DNA of 64,000 nt, taken from contig NW_026991372.1 of NCBI RefSeq assembly GCF_036370855.1, forward strand, positions 1 to 64,000, read 5' to 3'. Below are positions 40,965 through 51,800 of this stretch, piece after piece. A program made the position numbers and the translations under genes. Each line of letters starts with the position of its first letter. Position 1 is the stretch's first letter. The stretch comes from Dromaius novaehollandiae. Taxonomy: Eukaryota > Chordata > Aves > Casuariiformes > Dromaiidae. The notes under the pieces were generated by a model. The model searched no databases, was not told where the DNA came from, and was given only the letters and a program-made list of their open reading frames with translations.

Positions 40965-41912
40965 CGCGGCTGTCCTGGTCCTCCAGCACAGCCATCCCGG
41001 TCCTCCAGCGCGGCTGTCCCAATCCTCCAGCGCGGCTGTCCCAATCCTCCAGTGCGTCTGTCCCAATCCTCCAGCACAGCCGTCCCGCTCCTCCAGCACA
41101 GCTGTCCCGCTCCTGCAGTGCGGCTGTCCTGGTCCTCCAACACAGCCATCCCGGTCCTCCAGTGGCTGTCCCGGTCCTCCAGTGTGGCTGTCCCAGTCCT
41201 CCAGTGTGGCTGTCCTGGTCCTCCAGCACAGCCGTCCTGGTCCTCCAGTGTGGCTGTCCCAGTCCTGCAGTGCAGCTGTCCTGGTCCTCTGGTGCAGCTG
41301 TCCTGGTCCTCCAACACAGCCATCCCGGTCCTCCAGTGCAGCTGTCCTGGTCCTCCAACACAGCCATCCCGGTCCTCCAGCGCGGCTGTCCCAGTCCTCC
41401 AGCACAGCCGTCCCGGTCCTCCAGCGCGGCTGTCCTGGTCCTCCAACACAGCCATCCCGGTCCTCCAGTGCAGCTGTCCTGGTCCTCCAACACAGCCATC
41501 CCAGTCCTCCAGCGCAGCTGTCCCAGTCCTCCAGCGCGGCTGTCCCAGTCCTCCAGTGCAGCTGTCCCGGTCCTCCAACACAGCCATCCCGGTCCTCCAG
41601 TGCGGCTGTCCCAGCCCTCCAGCGTGGCTGTCCCGGTCCTCCAGCGCGGCTGTCCCAGTCCTCCAGCGCGGCTGTCCCAGTCCTCCAGTGCAGCTGTCCC
41701 GGTCCTCCAACACAGCCATCCCAGTCCTCCAGCGCGGCTGTCCCAGTCCTCCAGCGCGGCTGTCCCAGTCCTCCAGCGCAGCTGTCCCAGTCCTCCAGTG
41801 TGGCTGTCCCAGTCCTCCAACACAGCCATCCCGGTCCTCCAGTGCGGCTGTCCTGGTCCTCCAACACAGCCATCCCGGTCCTCCAGCGCGGCTGTCCCAG
41901 TCCTCCAGCGTG
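40965..41912. repeat. 22-bp minisatellite, about 43 units
   Basis: Regular tandem units of 22 bp (TCCTCCAGCGCGGCTGTCCC type; TCCTCCAG at 41001, 41023, 41045). Variant bases fall into a limited set (GCGCGG, ACACAG, GTGCAG), showing higher-order block copying. Because 22 is not a multiple of three, all six frames stay open, which creates long false frames. Confidence 0.97.
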
Positions 41913-43079
41913 CACCCCCCGCCCGGCCCCGTGGCCCCCCACCCTGCGCCCCCTCCACGCCGGCACCTGCAGCCGGGCAGAGCCTCAGCGCGAGCAGAGG
42001 GGTTTCCCCCGTTACAGCCGGCTGCGCCGGGCACCGGGCGGCTGGAGGGCTCGGGGCGGGGGGGGGGGGGGTTGACCCCCGTGCAGCCGGGGCTGGCGGC
42101 AGGGAGGGCCGGCGCGTGGCCGGGAGGGCCGAGCGCGTCTGGGGAGCGGGGGCGGTGCCCCGGGAGCAGGACGTGGCCGGTCACGTCCCCCCTGGCCGGG
42201 GGCGCAGGACACCCCCGGCCTCCGTGCGGCCCGGAGCCCCGGGCGCTGCGTGCGGCGCGCGGCGGCGGCAGCAGGGGGCGGTCTCGGCCCGCGCGGCGGC
42301 GGTGCCGGTGCCGGTGCCGGTGCCGGTGCCGGTGCCGGTGCCGGGCGGGGGCAGCGCGGGGCGGGGCTGGGCCCCGCTCCCACCGGCCCCGGGACGCGAC
42401 ACCGCCGGGCTGCGCAGCTCCCGGAGCCCGGCCCGGGGCGCTGGGGGCCGGGGGGGCCGGGGCCGGGGCAGGGTCGTGGTTGGGGGTCCGGGGGCTCCGG
42501 GGGGTCCGAGCCAGGGGATGAGGCAGGGTCGTGGTTAGGGGGCCCCGGGGCTGGACAGGGGCCAGGGGATGGGGCAGGATCTGGTTGGGGGTCCGGGGGG
42601 GCCGGGGCTGGACAGGGGCCAGGGGATGGGGCAGGGTCTGGCTGGGGGTCCGGGGGGTCCGGGCTCTCCGGGGGCCAGGGGATGGGGCAGGGTCCTGGTT
42701 GGGGGTCCGGGGGGTCCGGTCTTGCCGGGGGCCAGGGGATGGGGCAGGGTCGTGGTTGGGGATCCGGGGGGTCCGGGATTGCCGGGGGCCAGGGGATGGG
42801 GCAGGGTCTGGCTGGGGGTCCGGGGGGTCCGGGCTCTCCGGGGGCCAGGGGATGGGGCAGGGTCTGGCTGGGGGTCCGGGGGGTCCGGGGGTTTCCCATC
42901 CGGGGTCCCGATGGGGCAGGCCCGGGGCGAGCTGGCGTCCCGCTCCCCCACGCGTGGGGCAGCCCGTGGCCCGGCGGGGGCGGAGCCGCTGCCTTTCCCG
43001 GCCCGCGGCGCCCAGCGCCCCGGTGCCGTTTGCAGGCGGGGGACGGGCGGCCGCGGCGGGGGTAGCGGGCAGGCCAGCG
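41913..43079. repeat. GC-rich spacer with short CGGTGC run and 57-bp minisatellite
   Basis: A GGTGCC hexamer run at 42300-42342, then at 42440-42900 about eight units of 56-57 bp (CCAGGGGATGGGGCAG at 42562, 42619, 42675, 42732, 42789 and 42845). The rest is GC-rich unique DNA with no gene seen. Confidence 0.9.
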
Positions 43080-43240
43080 CGCGGGATTTGATTAATATGC
43101 AAATAGGCGACAGGGAGAAGGAGCGCGGGAGACAGCGAGTAATTAATCACTAGTTAAAAGAAATTAATACCAACAGCAGAGGTTGTCAGGAAACAGCAGT
43201 AGAGTTAATCATCCAGAAAATTGGAAGAGGAAAACGATGA
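43080..43240. promoter_or_regulatory. AT-rich island 3 with octamer and homeodomain cores
   Basis: An abrupt AT-rich island: TTTGATTAATATGCAAATAG holds an ATGCAAAT octamer (POU) at 43097, followed by AGTAATTAATCACTAG, GAAATTAATACC and GAGTTAATCATCC. At least five TAAT/ATTA cores in 130 bases, sharply bounded by CpG-rich DNA. A typical layout for a developmental enhancer; it lies about 5.6 kb beyond the LBX2 3' end. Confidence 0.6.
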
Positions 43241-44200
43241 GCGCGCGTGGGGAGGAGTGGAGCGCGGGGCTGAGCCTGACGAGCCCCCCCGACAGCGGCG
43301 TCCGCCCGCCCGCGGCGCCGGAGCTGCCCCGAGGCCCGGGTGACGGGCACGGCCCGGGGGAGCCGGGGAGCGAGGAGCCGGGGCTGGGGCAGCGCCGTGG
43401 CCCCCTGCCCTGGCTGTGGGCGAGGTCGCAGCTCCCGGGGGACGGCGCGGCCCGGCTGTGTGGCCCCGCGGCGGCGGTGGGAACCGGCGCGGCTGATGGC
43501 AGCGTGCCCAGCGCCTGCGCCGTCTCCCGGAGCACGATCGCACGCGGGGCGCCCGGGGGCGACGCCAGACGCTGCCCGGCCCGGCAGCCGCTTCCTCCCC
43601 GCGATTAGCGGCACCCGGGGGACGGCCTGGCACGGGGCGGGAGCGGGGGCGGCGGAGCTGGGGCCGGGACGGGGGCTCAGCGAGCCGCAGCCCGGAGGCC
43701 GCGGTGAGGGGCGCGAGCCGCAGCCCAGAGGCCATGGTGAGGGGCGCTGGCGGCCGAGCCGTGCTGGGGCTGCTCGGTGTCCCAAAGTCGCACTGCACAG
43801 AGAGGGGACAGGGCACACGGAGGCGCTGGGACAGGCTCACACTGCGGGGGGAGGTGAGATGCCAGGCGTCCGAGCCACCCCCTCAGAGCCATCCCTGCCC
43901 CACGCTGCCCATGGGGTGCAGGGGGGTTGGCTGGGGGCAGAGCCGGGGGGGCTGTGGGGTCCCAAGGGGAGAGCGGTAGATGGGGGATTGCTGGGCTGCT
44001 GGGCTCTGGATACCAGCTGGAGCGAAGGGAGGCCGACGCGGCGGGTGGGCGGGCGGCGCGGGGCTGGGGGGTCCCGAAGGCGGCGGCGGCGGCGGTGTGA
44101 TGCCGCCAGCTGGGCCCCTGTATCAGTGTGATGGAAACAAGCCCCGGGGCTGGGAGCTCGTCCCCCGGGCTGGCTTCCGCCTCCGCCGGGTCCCGTGCAG
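43241..44200. other. GC-rich spacer, nothing recognised
   Basis: CpG-rich unique sequence with a small GAGCCGCAGCC(C)(A/G)GAGGCC duplication near 43681-43740. No gene or repeat array supported. Confidence 0.5.
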
Positions 44201-44530
44201 GCACACGCGCACCAGCCTGGGCACGCACACACACAGACACACACGCACACACATGCACACGCGCACACATACATGCATACGCACACATGCACATGCATGC
44301 ACACAGCTATGCATGCACACATGCACCGGCCCAGCGCGGTGCGCCGACAGAGAGAGCCGGGCTGGTGCACCTCTGTGCGCTGCTGTGGGGTGGCTGCGTG
44401 TGCTGGTTTTGCCTCTGTTCGTGTGTCTGTGTGCACGCGCATGGGCAGGTGTGTGTGTTAATGTGTGCACACACGTGTCCGTGCATGCACACCCGCTCCT
44501 GTGAGCACGCGGGTTTGGGCACGTGCCTGT
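44201..44530. repeat. CA-rich imperfect microsatellite region
   Basis: Imperfect CACACG/ATGCAC repeats at 44205-44325 and GT/CA-rich remnants at 44415-44500. Alternating purine-pyrimidine DNA, potentially Z-forming. Confidence 0.85.
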
Positions 44531-45540
44531 GCACTCGGCGGGGACCGCAGGAGCAGGGTGTCTGTACGCCCATGTCACACCGAGGTGCGAGCAGGGCCGA
44601 GTCCCGCTCCCAGGCGTCCTGCGGCCCCCAGCCCTGCCGTGCGCAGCCTTGGCCAGCCGTGGGCCGGTCGATGGGCTCCTTGGACTCACGATGCTGCCGA
44701 ACCGCAGCCCTTTGCCCCGGCATCCCCGTGCCGTGAGCTTGCCCAACGCTGGACGTCTCGCAGCAGTTTCGGTTCGGCTCAAGGCAGCGGGTCTTTCCTG
44801 AGCGGGAAGGGATGTCGCTGGTGGGAAGGACGTCGCTTTGGCCTGTGTGGCCCCAGCAGCTGCCCGCGTGCCATGGTAGCTGCGTGCCTGTGCTGCCTCG
44901 AGGTCCGTGGGCTGCTTGGCTCCGCCGCAGAGGTGGGGGCTGTCTCCCAGTGCTGCTGCCCCAGGAAGCAGGGATGCGGGGTGCCCCACCGCCGTCCCCA
45001 GGGCAGGACCCTCCCGGGCGTGGGGGGCTGCAGGGGCTGTGGGGGCCGTGGGGGCGGCAAACACAGCGGTCACTTGTCTCCATCCCGCTCGCTCCACCGC
45101 GGTGGCACTGCAGCCGGGGATGCAGGGGTAGCGCGGGAGCTGCTGCAGCCTGCAGTGAAACCTCCCTCCGCTTTAGGTGACCAGGCGAGCGGCTGAGGCT
45201 GTGAGTGCCCAGCCGGGGCTGCCCTGGTGCCCTGGCGCCCGGCTCTGAGCCCGGGAAGCGGGGCAGCGTCCAGCCTGCTCTGCCGGGTGGGTCTCCAGCA
45301 GGGATGCTCCCGGGGTGGCGGGTCCTCCCCTTCCACCAGACAATGTCCCCAGGCAGAGCTGGGCCTTTCCCGGCTCCCTGCTCCGTCCTGCTGCCGACCA
45401 AGCCCCCGGCGCTCCCAAAGCACTGGGCAGTGCGGCCGTGCCTGCCGTCACCCGGTCCCCGCCCGGCGCTGCCGCTCTGCCTGCGGGGAGCTGGCCTGTG
45501 CTCCAAGCGCTGCGGGCAGGGCCGCCGCTCGCCCTGCGCG
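44531..45540. other. Unique spacer, nothing recognised
   Basis: GC-rich unique sequence between two repeat arrays; no splice-supported frame, no RNA gene seen. Confidence 0.5.
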
Positions 45541-45990
45541 CACAGACCCCACTGCTGCACGTGCAAACCCACTGCTGTGCGTGCAGACCCCACTGCTGTG
45601 CCTGCAAACCCACCACCGCGTGTGCAAACCCCACTGCTGTGTGTGCAAACCCCACCGCTACACACGCAGACCCCACTGCCGTGTGCACAAACGCACCGCT
45701 GCATGCACAAACCCCACTGCTGCGTGTGCAACCCCCTACCATGCGCACAACCCCTGCTGCTGCGTGTGCAGACCCCACCGCAGTGTGTGCACCCCCCCGC
45801 AGCGTGCACGAGCCCCACTGCCATGTGCCCACCCCTGATTCTGTGTGCAAACCCCACCGCAGCGTGTGCAAACCCCACGGAGACATGTGCCCCCTCCCTG
45901 TGGCATGTACCAGCTCCTCTTCTGTGCGTGCAGCCCCACGGCGGTGTGTGCAGACCCCACGGCAGCGTGTGCAGACCCCATGGGCCTCGG
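45541..45990. repeat. 21-bp minisatellite
   Basis: About 21 units of 20-22 bp of the type ACCCCACTGCTGTGTGTGCAA, moderately diverged, with CpG/TpG changes the main variation. Confidence 0.92.
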
Positions 45991-46470
45991 GGGGCTGCAG
46001 GGTGTGGGAGGGAAGGGGCAGCCCCAGCAGCCCCTGGGAGCCGGGTGGGTGCAGGAGTGGGGGGGGGGGTCCTGAAGCAGGAGCCGTTGCCTGGGGCAGG
46101 TGGTCCCTGCCGGTCCCTGGGCAGATCTGGCTGGTGTGAATCAGGGAGGGAGGCAGGGCAGGACCGTCGGGAGCCTTTCCCTGCCTCTCTCACTGTCTGC
46201 CCTGCTGTTTCGGAGGGCGCTGGCCGGGGGCATTTGCATCTGCGGGTGCACGTGCAAACATCTCACGGCCACCACGCTGTGCCCTCGACGTGCCGCCCGG
46301 ACCGAATCCCGGGCCGTTGCCCCCCGCAGCCGCCCTGCTCGGCACGGCTGCTGCACGGCTCCGGGCCTGGCCCCTGCTGCCGGGGCCGCTTGGCGCACGC
46401 CGTGCCACCGCCGCAGCTCGGGGCGGCTCGCAGCGCAGCCGCGCATGCACCGCGCCTGCCTTTCGGGCCT
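45991..46470. other. Unique spacer, nothing recognised
   Basis: GC-rich, ending in a CpG-rich stretch next to island 4. CGGAGGGCGCTGG..CATTTGCATCTGCGG around 46215-46245 carries an octamer-like ATTTGCAT. Confidence 0.45.
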
Positions 46471-46477
46471 CCTACCT

Positions 46478-46700
46478 GTCAAATTAAAAGCAATTCCCCG
46501 CGGGGGGATGCTCAAAGGCACTTTCAGGGCTAAATCTCATTTCTCCCCCTCCCCCTCGGCCGGCTCTGCTGCAGCGCTGGGGGAAGGGAAGGACAATGCA
46601 ATTAAAAAGGGAGTAAATAATGGAAGAAGCGGGTCTCCGTTCGGAAGTTTGCACCAGCGTAATTAGATCAGCGAGGCCTCATATGGATTCTGGTGGGACT
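46478..46700. promoter_or_regulatory. AT-rich island 4, candidate enhancer
   Basis: Contains GTCAAATTAAAAGCAATTCC, CAATGCAATTAAAAAGGG, GAGTAAATAATGG and GCGTAATTAGATCAGCG, giving several homeodomain cores in about 200 bases, without repeats or an open frame. About 1.8 kb beyond the LBX2 poly(A) site. Confidence 0.55.
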
Positions 46701-47255
46701 CGCAGCCGGGAGACATGCGGCGCGGCAGAGAGGGAGCCTCCGGGGACCTCTCGCAAGGGCACGAGGTGGCGGTGCCTGACACCCCCCCCCCCCATGGCTG
46801 CCCATCCCTGCGGCATCTGGGCACCTTGCTCGCGGCGCTGGCTGCACCCGCCGTGAGCCCAGGGGAGGGCGGCTTGCCCCGTCTCCAGGCCTGGGTGTGA
46901 AGGGAACGTCGCACAGCTGGGGGGGGGCTGCAGCTCTCGCAGGGTGACATCATCGCACGGCACGGTGACGTCACTGCAGCGTGATGTCACGGGCAGCTGG
47001 CACGGACTCCGAGGCCGTCGGAGCAGGTGTCCCCGTGGCAGGGGCACACAGGAGGGGACCGAGGCCCGACACACACGTGCCTCCGCCAGGCTCTGCGGCT
47101 CCCAGGCCAGCTGAAATCACTTTTTGGCACGCTGCGCTGGGAACGCTGCCGGAGCGAATCCGTCACGGAGGGGCCGGGCTCGGCCCTCTGCCTGCAGCCG
47201 CGCGCGTCCCGGCCCTGCGAGCCGCCCCCCTCCAGCCGCCCCCCCTCCCCCTGCA
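46701..47255. other. Spacer with repeated TGACGTCA-like boxes
   Basis: At 46944-46988 three related boxes follow one another: GGTGACATCATCGCA, GGTGACGTCACTGCA, and GTGATGTCACGGG, that is, three CRE-like palindromes about 20 bases apart. The rest is GC-rich with nothing recognised. Confidence 0.5.
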
Positions 47256-47560
47256 GCCCGGCATAAGCCAGTGTGCGCGTGCAACCGGAGACAGGCGCAG
47301 GCACGCGCGGGTGTGCGCACAGGCGTCCGTGCCGCTGCCGCCCCGGTGCGCACACACACGCAGGCGCGGTGGTGAGGCGGCACGTGTTTGCAGCCACGCT
47401 CACGCAAGCGCATGGTGCGTGCACGGACACACTCACGCAAGCACACAGCTGCACGCACAGACACACATGCAGGCACACGGGTGCACGCACGGACACGCAC
47501 AAGCACACGGGTGCACGCACGGACACACTCACGCAAGCTCATGGACGCATCGCCCCGCTC
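47256..47560. repeat. CACGCACG-rich imperfect repeats
   Basis: Degenerate ACACTCACGCAAG and GGTGCACGCACGGACAC units (period about 20-40 bp). Confidence 0.8.
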
Positions 47561-48169
47561 ACCCCCCCTGCCCAGGCACTGGGGCCCGGTGACCGTGGCA
47601 CGGTGCAGCCCATCCTGCCACCGGTGCCCCGCTCGATGGCGCTTGGTTCCTGCGTGCTGCGGCCGGTGGGAGCGGGCCCCGCGTCCCCCTCCCCAGACAT
47701 CTGGGTGGGGGCTGCCAAGCCGGGCTGGCCCCGGCCTCGTGCCTCCGGCTGTGCTGGCCCCCTGGAGCAGCCGCTTCTGCCTCAGCACGGCCGTGCCCGC
47801 GGGACGTGGGACCATGGGACATGGGACGCGGGCCAGTGGGACAGGGCACTGTGGGGGGGACCCGGTGTGGGGACCTGCAGCCCCGGCGGCTGGCTGCTGC
47901 CCAGGCCCGAGGCAAGCAGCCTGCCGGGGGGGGGGGGGGGGCCCACAGCAGGGCCCCAGCAGGCTGGGGGGGCACCGGGACGGGGTGCAGCTGGGCTGCC
48001 CGGGAAAGGGGGCCCGGAGCCCTGTGGGGCTGGGGCTGCTTCGGCTGGCCTGGCCCGGGGGGGGCACCCGGCCTGGGAGTGGGGGGCGGTCGGAGCACCC
48101 GCATGGGGACCTGGAGTGGGCACCAGGAACAGCCCTGCGCCGGCACGGGAGTGTGTGCACGGTCAGGGT
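47561..48169. other. Unique spacer, nothing recognised
   Basis: GC-rich DNA with a 14-base G run near 47927. No gene seen. Confidence 0.45.
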
Positions 48170-48206
48170 GCGGGGCAGGGAGTGTGTGTGTGTGTGTGTG
48201 CACACA

Positions 48207-48241
<35 letters not shown>

Positions 48242-48350
48242 ACGTGTGTGTGCGTGTGTGTGCGTGTGTGTGTGTGTGTGTGTGTGCGCGCACATGTGCA
48301 TGTGCGTGTGTGTGTGCGCACATGTGCGTGTGCGTGTGTGTGTGTGCACA

Positions 48351-48397
<47 letters not shown>

Positions 48398-48400
48398 CAC
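48170..48400. repeat. GT/CA microsatellite complex
   Basis: Runs of GT broken by CACATGTGCG units, ending in a clean GT run at about 48352-48394. Lies just beyond the LBX2 3' end. Confidence 0.96.
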
Positions 48401-48516
48401 ACCCCCCCCGTGCCCCTTTTTGGGGTCCCCATCGTCCGTCTGTCCATCTCTTGCTGGTATCACGCCCCCCCCCCCCCCCAGCGAGCCCCGCCGCTCCTCG
48501 TTAATAAGGTGTCTCC

Positions 48517-48522
48517 TTTATT
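48517..48522 (-). terminator. LBX2 poly(A) signal
   Basis: AATAAA on the minus strand about 280 bases after the LBX2 stop. The 3'UTR also holds an A-rich tract on the plus strand (T-rich in the transcript) at 48660-48700. Confidence 0.8.
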
Positions 48523-48800
48523 CAAAATATATACACACGGGCCGGGCCGTCCGGGCCCTGCCGCCCGCCCCCCCCGCCCCCGCCCCCGGCCCGGCCAGAG
48601 CGGGGCGGCCCCGCGGGGGGCCGGGGGCGGCGGCGCCGGCGGACCGACGGGACAGACACGATAGAAAATAAAATTAAAAAAAAAAAAAGAAACAAAGACG
48701 AAAAGCGAAAATTGCACCAATTCCCCCGGCGCGGGGGCGGGGGGGGGGGGGGCGGCCCCGTCCGGCTGCGGCGTGCGCGGTGCGCGCGGGCGCCGCCGCC

Positions 48801-51800
48801 TCAGTCCGCCACGTCGATCTCCTCCTCGGAGAGCTCGGCGGCGGCGGGGGGGGGGCCCGGGGGGGCGGCGGCGGCGGGCGGCCCCGGGGAGCGCGGCGGC
48901 TCGGGCAGCGCGGCCAGGCGCTCGAGGGCGGCGGGCGGCAGCGCCCGCAGCGAGGCCACGTCGGCGCGCATCTCCTCCAGGTCGCGCTTGAGCTTGGCGC
49001 GGCGGTTCTGGAACCAGGTGATGACCTGCGCCGTGCTCAGCGCCAGCCGCTGCGCCAGCTGGTCGCGGTCCGCCGGCGACAGGTACTTCTGGTAGAGGAA
49101 GCGCTTCTCCAGCTCGTAGATCTGCTGGTTGGTGAAGGCCGTCCGCGACTTGCGCCGCTTCTTGCAGGGCTGCCGCGGCCCCAGGGCGCCCAGCGGCTCC
49201 CGCCCTGCGGGGACACGGCGGCTCAGCGCGGCGGCCCCTCCGCCCCGGCCCGCCCCGCCGCCCCCCGCCGCCCCCCGCCGCCCCGCCGCCCAGCCACGCG
49301 GTGCCGAACCGGGCCGAGCCGAACCGGCTAAGCCGACCGGTGCCGTGCCGACCGGTGTCGTGCCGTGCCGAGCCGCCCCCCGCCCGCCCGGGCAAGGCCG
49401 AACCGGGCCGGACAGAGCCAAGCCGAGGCGGCCGGTGCCGACCCGAGCCGATCGGTGCCGAGCAGAGCCGCGCCCGGCCGTGCACCCGGCACCGAGCCCA
49501 GCCCAGCCCAGCCGCGCCCGGCCGTGCACCCTGCGCCGAGCCGAGCCGGGCCGTGCAACGCCGACCCGTGCAACGCCGAGCCCCGCCGAGCCGGCGTGCC
49601 CGTGCCCCGGCGCTGCCCGCGGCACCGCACGGAGACCCGGCGTCCCAGCGGGCTCCCGGGGCCCGGCCCTCCGCTCCCGCCGCCCCGCGTCCCGCCACGC
49701 GCGGGCCCGCCCGGCCGCTCCGAGTCCCCGCGGCAGCTCCGGGCCTCCGTGTCCCGGGGCGCCGCCGCCGGCTCTCCCCGGCCCCGGAGCGGCCGCGCCG
49801 GGAGCCGCTGCGCCCTGTGGCCGCTCCCCGCCGCGCTCGCACCGGCGCCGGCCCGGGGCCGCCCGCGCTGCGATCCGCTCGCGCTCCGTCCCTGCCGCCT
49901 TCCGCTTGAACGGGGTTTAAGGCCCCGGTCCGCCCGGTGGAGGGTTTCGGTTCCCGGCGGGGCGGCCCGTCCGCCCGCACTCGGTTCCCAGCCCGCGGTG
50001 CGGCCGCGGCCCCGCGGCTCGGAGAGGGAGCGCTGTGAAATACACGGCCCGTCCCCGCCCGCCGCCGGTCCGCCCGTGCTCCCGGTAACGGGTTCGCACC
50101 GGCGGCGGGGTCCCGGCCCGCCCGCGGGGCCGCCCCGGCGTCCCGCCGTTAACGGGGTCCCGCTGCCCGCGGGACCGATCCGGCCGCGGCCGCTGCCTCC
50201 GTGCGCGCTCGGTAACGCTTCACCGCAGCGCCGAGCCCAGAGCTGCCGGCGGCCCGTGCCCGGTTCCACCCGGTACCGGGTCCGCCGTGCCCCGCGGCGC
50301 CGCTGCGACCGCCCGCGGTCCCGGTCCGCCCGCGAGGGATTTGCTGCGGGAGCTCGGTCCTCTCCGGCTCCGTCCGCCTCGCCGCGGGATCGTCCCCGCG
50401 TGTCCCCGGTGCCGCCGCGCCTCTCCGGTAACGACGGGAGCGGCGATCGGCCCGTCCGTGTCCGTGTGTCCGTCCGGGAAAAGGTTTCTTTTTCGTTAGC
50501 TGCGGGAACGGCGATCGGCCCCGGGCCAGGCCGTGTGTCCGTCCGGGAGAAGGGTTTGTTCGTTAGCGACGGGATCGGTGATCAGCCCGGCTCTGTGCGT
50601 GTGTCCCTCCGGGAAAAGGGTTTTTTGTTAGCGACGGGAACGGCGATCGGCCCCGGTCCTGCCCGTGCCTCCGTCCGGGGAATCGTTTTTTTTCGTTACC
50701 TACGGGAACGGCGATCAGCCCGGTCTGTCCGTGTGTCCATCCGGGAAAAGGGTTTTTTTCGTTAACTACGGGAACGGTGATCATCCCGGTTCTGCCCGTG
50801 TGTCCGTCCGGGGAAACGTTTCTTTTGTTGTCTACGGGAACGGCGATCAGCCCGGTCTGTCCGCGGGTCCGTCCCGGCAAAGGGTTTTCTTCGTTAGCTA
50901 CGGGAACGGTGATCGGTCGGCTCCGTCCGTGTTTCCGTCCGAGAAAAGGGTTTTTTTCGTTGACTACGGGATCGCCGCTCGGCCCGGTCTGTCCGTGTGT
51001 CCGTCCGGGGAAGGGTTTTCTTCCGCCAGCCGCGGGAGCGCCGCGGGCCCGGCCGCGCGCGGCCTCCGCCCGGTAAAGGACCGGTTTTGCGCGGGGGCCG
51101 CAAGGGCCGGGTTCGCTCTGCCCGGGGCGCGGCGACACCCCGGGTCCTGCCCCGCTCCGCCCGGCCCGGGAAGGGCCCCGGGACCGGCCCCAGGGGCTCC
51201 GGCGCCGCTGCCCTCGGCCCGCTGCCGGGATGGCGGCCGGTCCCGCGGGCTCCCGCAGCCCGTTTCCCCGCCGAGCCGTCACGGCGGCCGCGGGAGCCTC
51301 TCCGCCGCCGGCGGCAACGGGAGCGCGGGGCCGCCGGGCCCCTGTCCCTGCAAACGGGATTTCGGCACCAGGCCGGCGGATCGCGGCCCGGGCACGGCCG
51401 CTCCGTGCGTTCCCGATACGACGAATTCACGGTGACTCCGGGATCCCGAAAAACGGCGGGGCGGCCGCTCCTTTCGTTAAAGCCTCGCTGCTGCCGGCGG
51501 GACCGATCCGGCCGCGGCCGCTCCGTTTCGCCGCGCTCGGCAACGGGTTCGCACCGGCGGCGGGATCCCGGCCCGCCCGCGGGGCCGCCCCGGCGTCCCG
51601 CCGTTAACGGGGTCCCGTTGCCTGCGGGACCGATCCTCCCGCGGCCGCTGCCTCCGTGCGCGCTCGGTAACGCTTCACCGCAGCGCCGAGCCCGGAGCTG
51701 CCGGCGGCCCGTCCTCGGGTCCGCTCGGTGCCGGCTTCGCCCGTGCCCGGGTCCGCCCGGTACCGGGCTCGCCGTGCCCCGAGGCGCCGGTCGTTAAAAC

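Noticed and set aside
40417-43150. Several Trp/Asp/Gly or Ser/Cys repeat frames of 500-800 codons
   Set aside because: Created by the 22-bp and 57-bp arrays.
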